Shown: piece by piece, positions 5,449 to 5,615 of the stretch
Numbering within the stretch: the stretch's first letter is position 1
How the letters are laid out: every line of letters begins with the position of its first letter
Assembly: GCA_016204645.1 (NCBI GenBank)
Contig: JACQKI010000027.1
Span: 1-5,615 of the forward strand
DNA length: 5,615 nucleotides
Direction of reading: 5' to 3'
DNA from: Candidatus Kerfeldbacteria bacterium
Lineage (GTDB): Bacteria > Patescibacteriota > Patescibacteriia > SBBC01
Made by a program: the position numbers and the translations under genes
The notes under the pieces: model-generated
What the model was told of the DNA's origin: nothing
What the model saw: only the letters and a program-made list of their open reading frames with translations
Databases searched by the model: none

Positions 5449-5615
5449 ATGGGTGGCAGCACTGGTATTGAGGAGCGCGGGCAGTATGCCAGCAAGGAGA
5501 CGCAGCGGTCGAACAAGGGTTGGCTCTGGATGCTGACCGTGCTGTTGCTCGGAACGGTGATCGCGTTGATCATCGCGTTCCGGATCAGCTCGTACGCGGT
5601 CAACCAGGGCCGGCA
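5449..5615 (+). CDS. Unrecognised single-pass membrane protein, 5' part only
   Basis: An ATG with a strong AGGAGG eight bases upstream opens a frame that stays open for 55 codons to the window edge. The protein starts with a polar, charged stretch (residues 1-24, MGGSTGIEERGQYASKETQ and then RSNKG), followed by one hydrophobic segment of about 20 residues (25-44, WLWMLTVLLLGTVIALIIAF) and then R-I-S-S-Y. The positive charges before the segment (Lys16, Arg20, Lys23) suggest the N-terminus is inside the cell and the rest outside, a signal-anchor topology; no lipobox is seen. The family cannot be told from this fragment. It is divergent from spoT across about 285 bases and has its own possible promoter and leader hairpin. 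The C-terminal domain lies beyond the window. Confidence 0.8.
   Translation, partial: MGGSTGIEERGQYASKETQRSNKGWLWMLTVLLLGTVIALIIAFRISSYAVNQGR

Overview
The window looks like ordinary chromosomal DNA of a bacterium with fairly high GC that uses the standard code: TGA ends both parA and spoT. My best guess is a member of the Patescibacteria (Candidate Phyla Radiation). The reasons are the Wzy/WaaL-like membrane protein fused to an outer TPR domain, the short Rel protein without its usual C-terminal regulatory domains, and the compact gene packing. This placement is inference; no rRNA or other marker is present.

Layout. A plus-strand cluster occupies 1-3657: the 3' part of parA (chromosome-partition ATPase), parB (partition CTPase that binds parS), and a 754-codon O-antigen ligase/polymerase-like protein with about nine to twelve membrane segments and TPR repeats. 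The three genes are tightly spaced and probably co-transcribed from a promoter left of the window. Facing them with no intergenic base is a minus-strand rel/spoT gene (3658-5163). It keeps the ppGpp hydrolase, ppGpp synthetase and TGS domains but ends soon after TGS. To the right is a gene-free stretch of about 285 bp, then the start of an unrecognised one-pass membrane protein (5449 onward) with a strong Shine-Dalgarno and a hairpin in its leader.

The most interesting signal is a pair of related elements of about 80 bp, at 461-538 and 5138-5219. Each is bounded by long inverted repeats sharing the 11-mer CCCGTTAGAAA / TTTCTAACGGG. Each sits exactly at a gene start (parB and spoT), with its right arm abutting the start codon expected from homology, so that a short Ser-Asn-Gly-containing extension is read into both proteins. 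Their interiors differ apart from short matches. They could be a dispersed miniature mobile element or repeat family that targets start codons, or a shared 5'-leader regulatory hairpin. Each also holds a short ORF that overlaps a neighbouring gene by ATGA (the parA stop in one, the spoT start in the other).

A second non-coding signal is a degenerate tandem repeat of 8-bp G-rich units at 5243-5298, between spoT and the last gene. I found no tRNA, rRNA, CRISPR array, transposase or convincing parS site.
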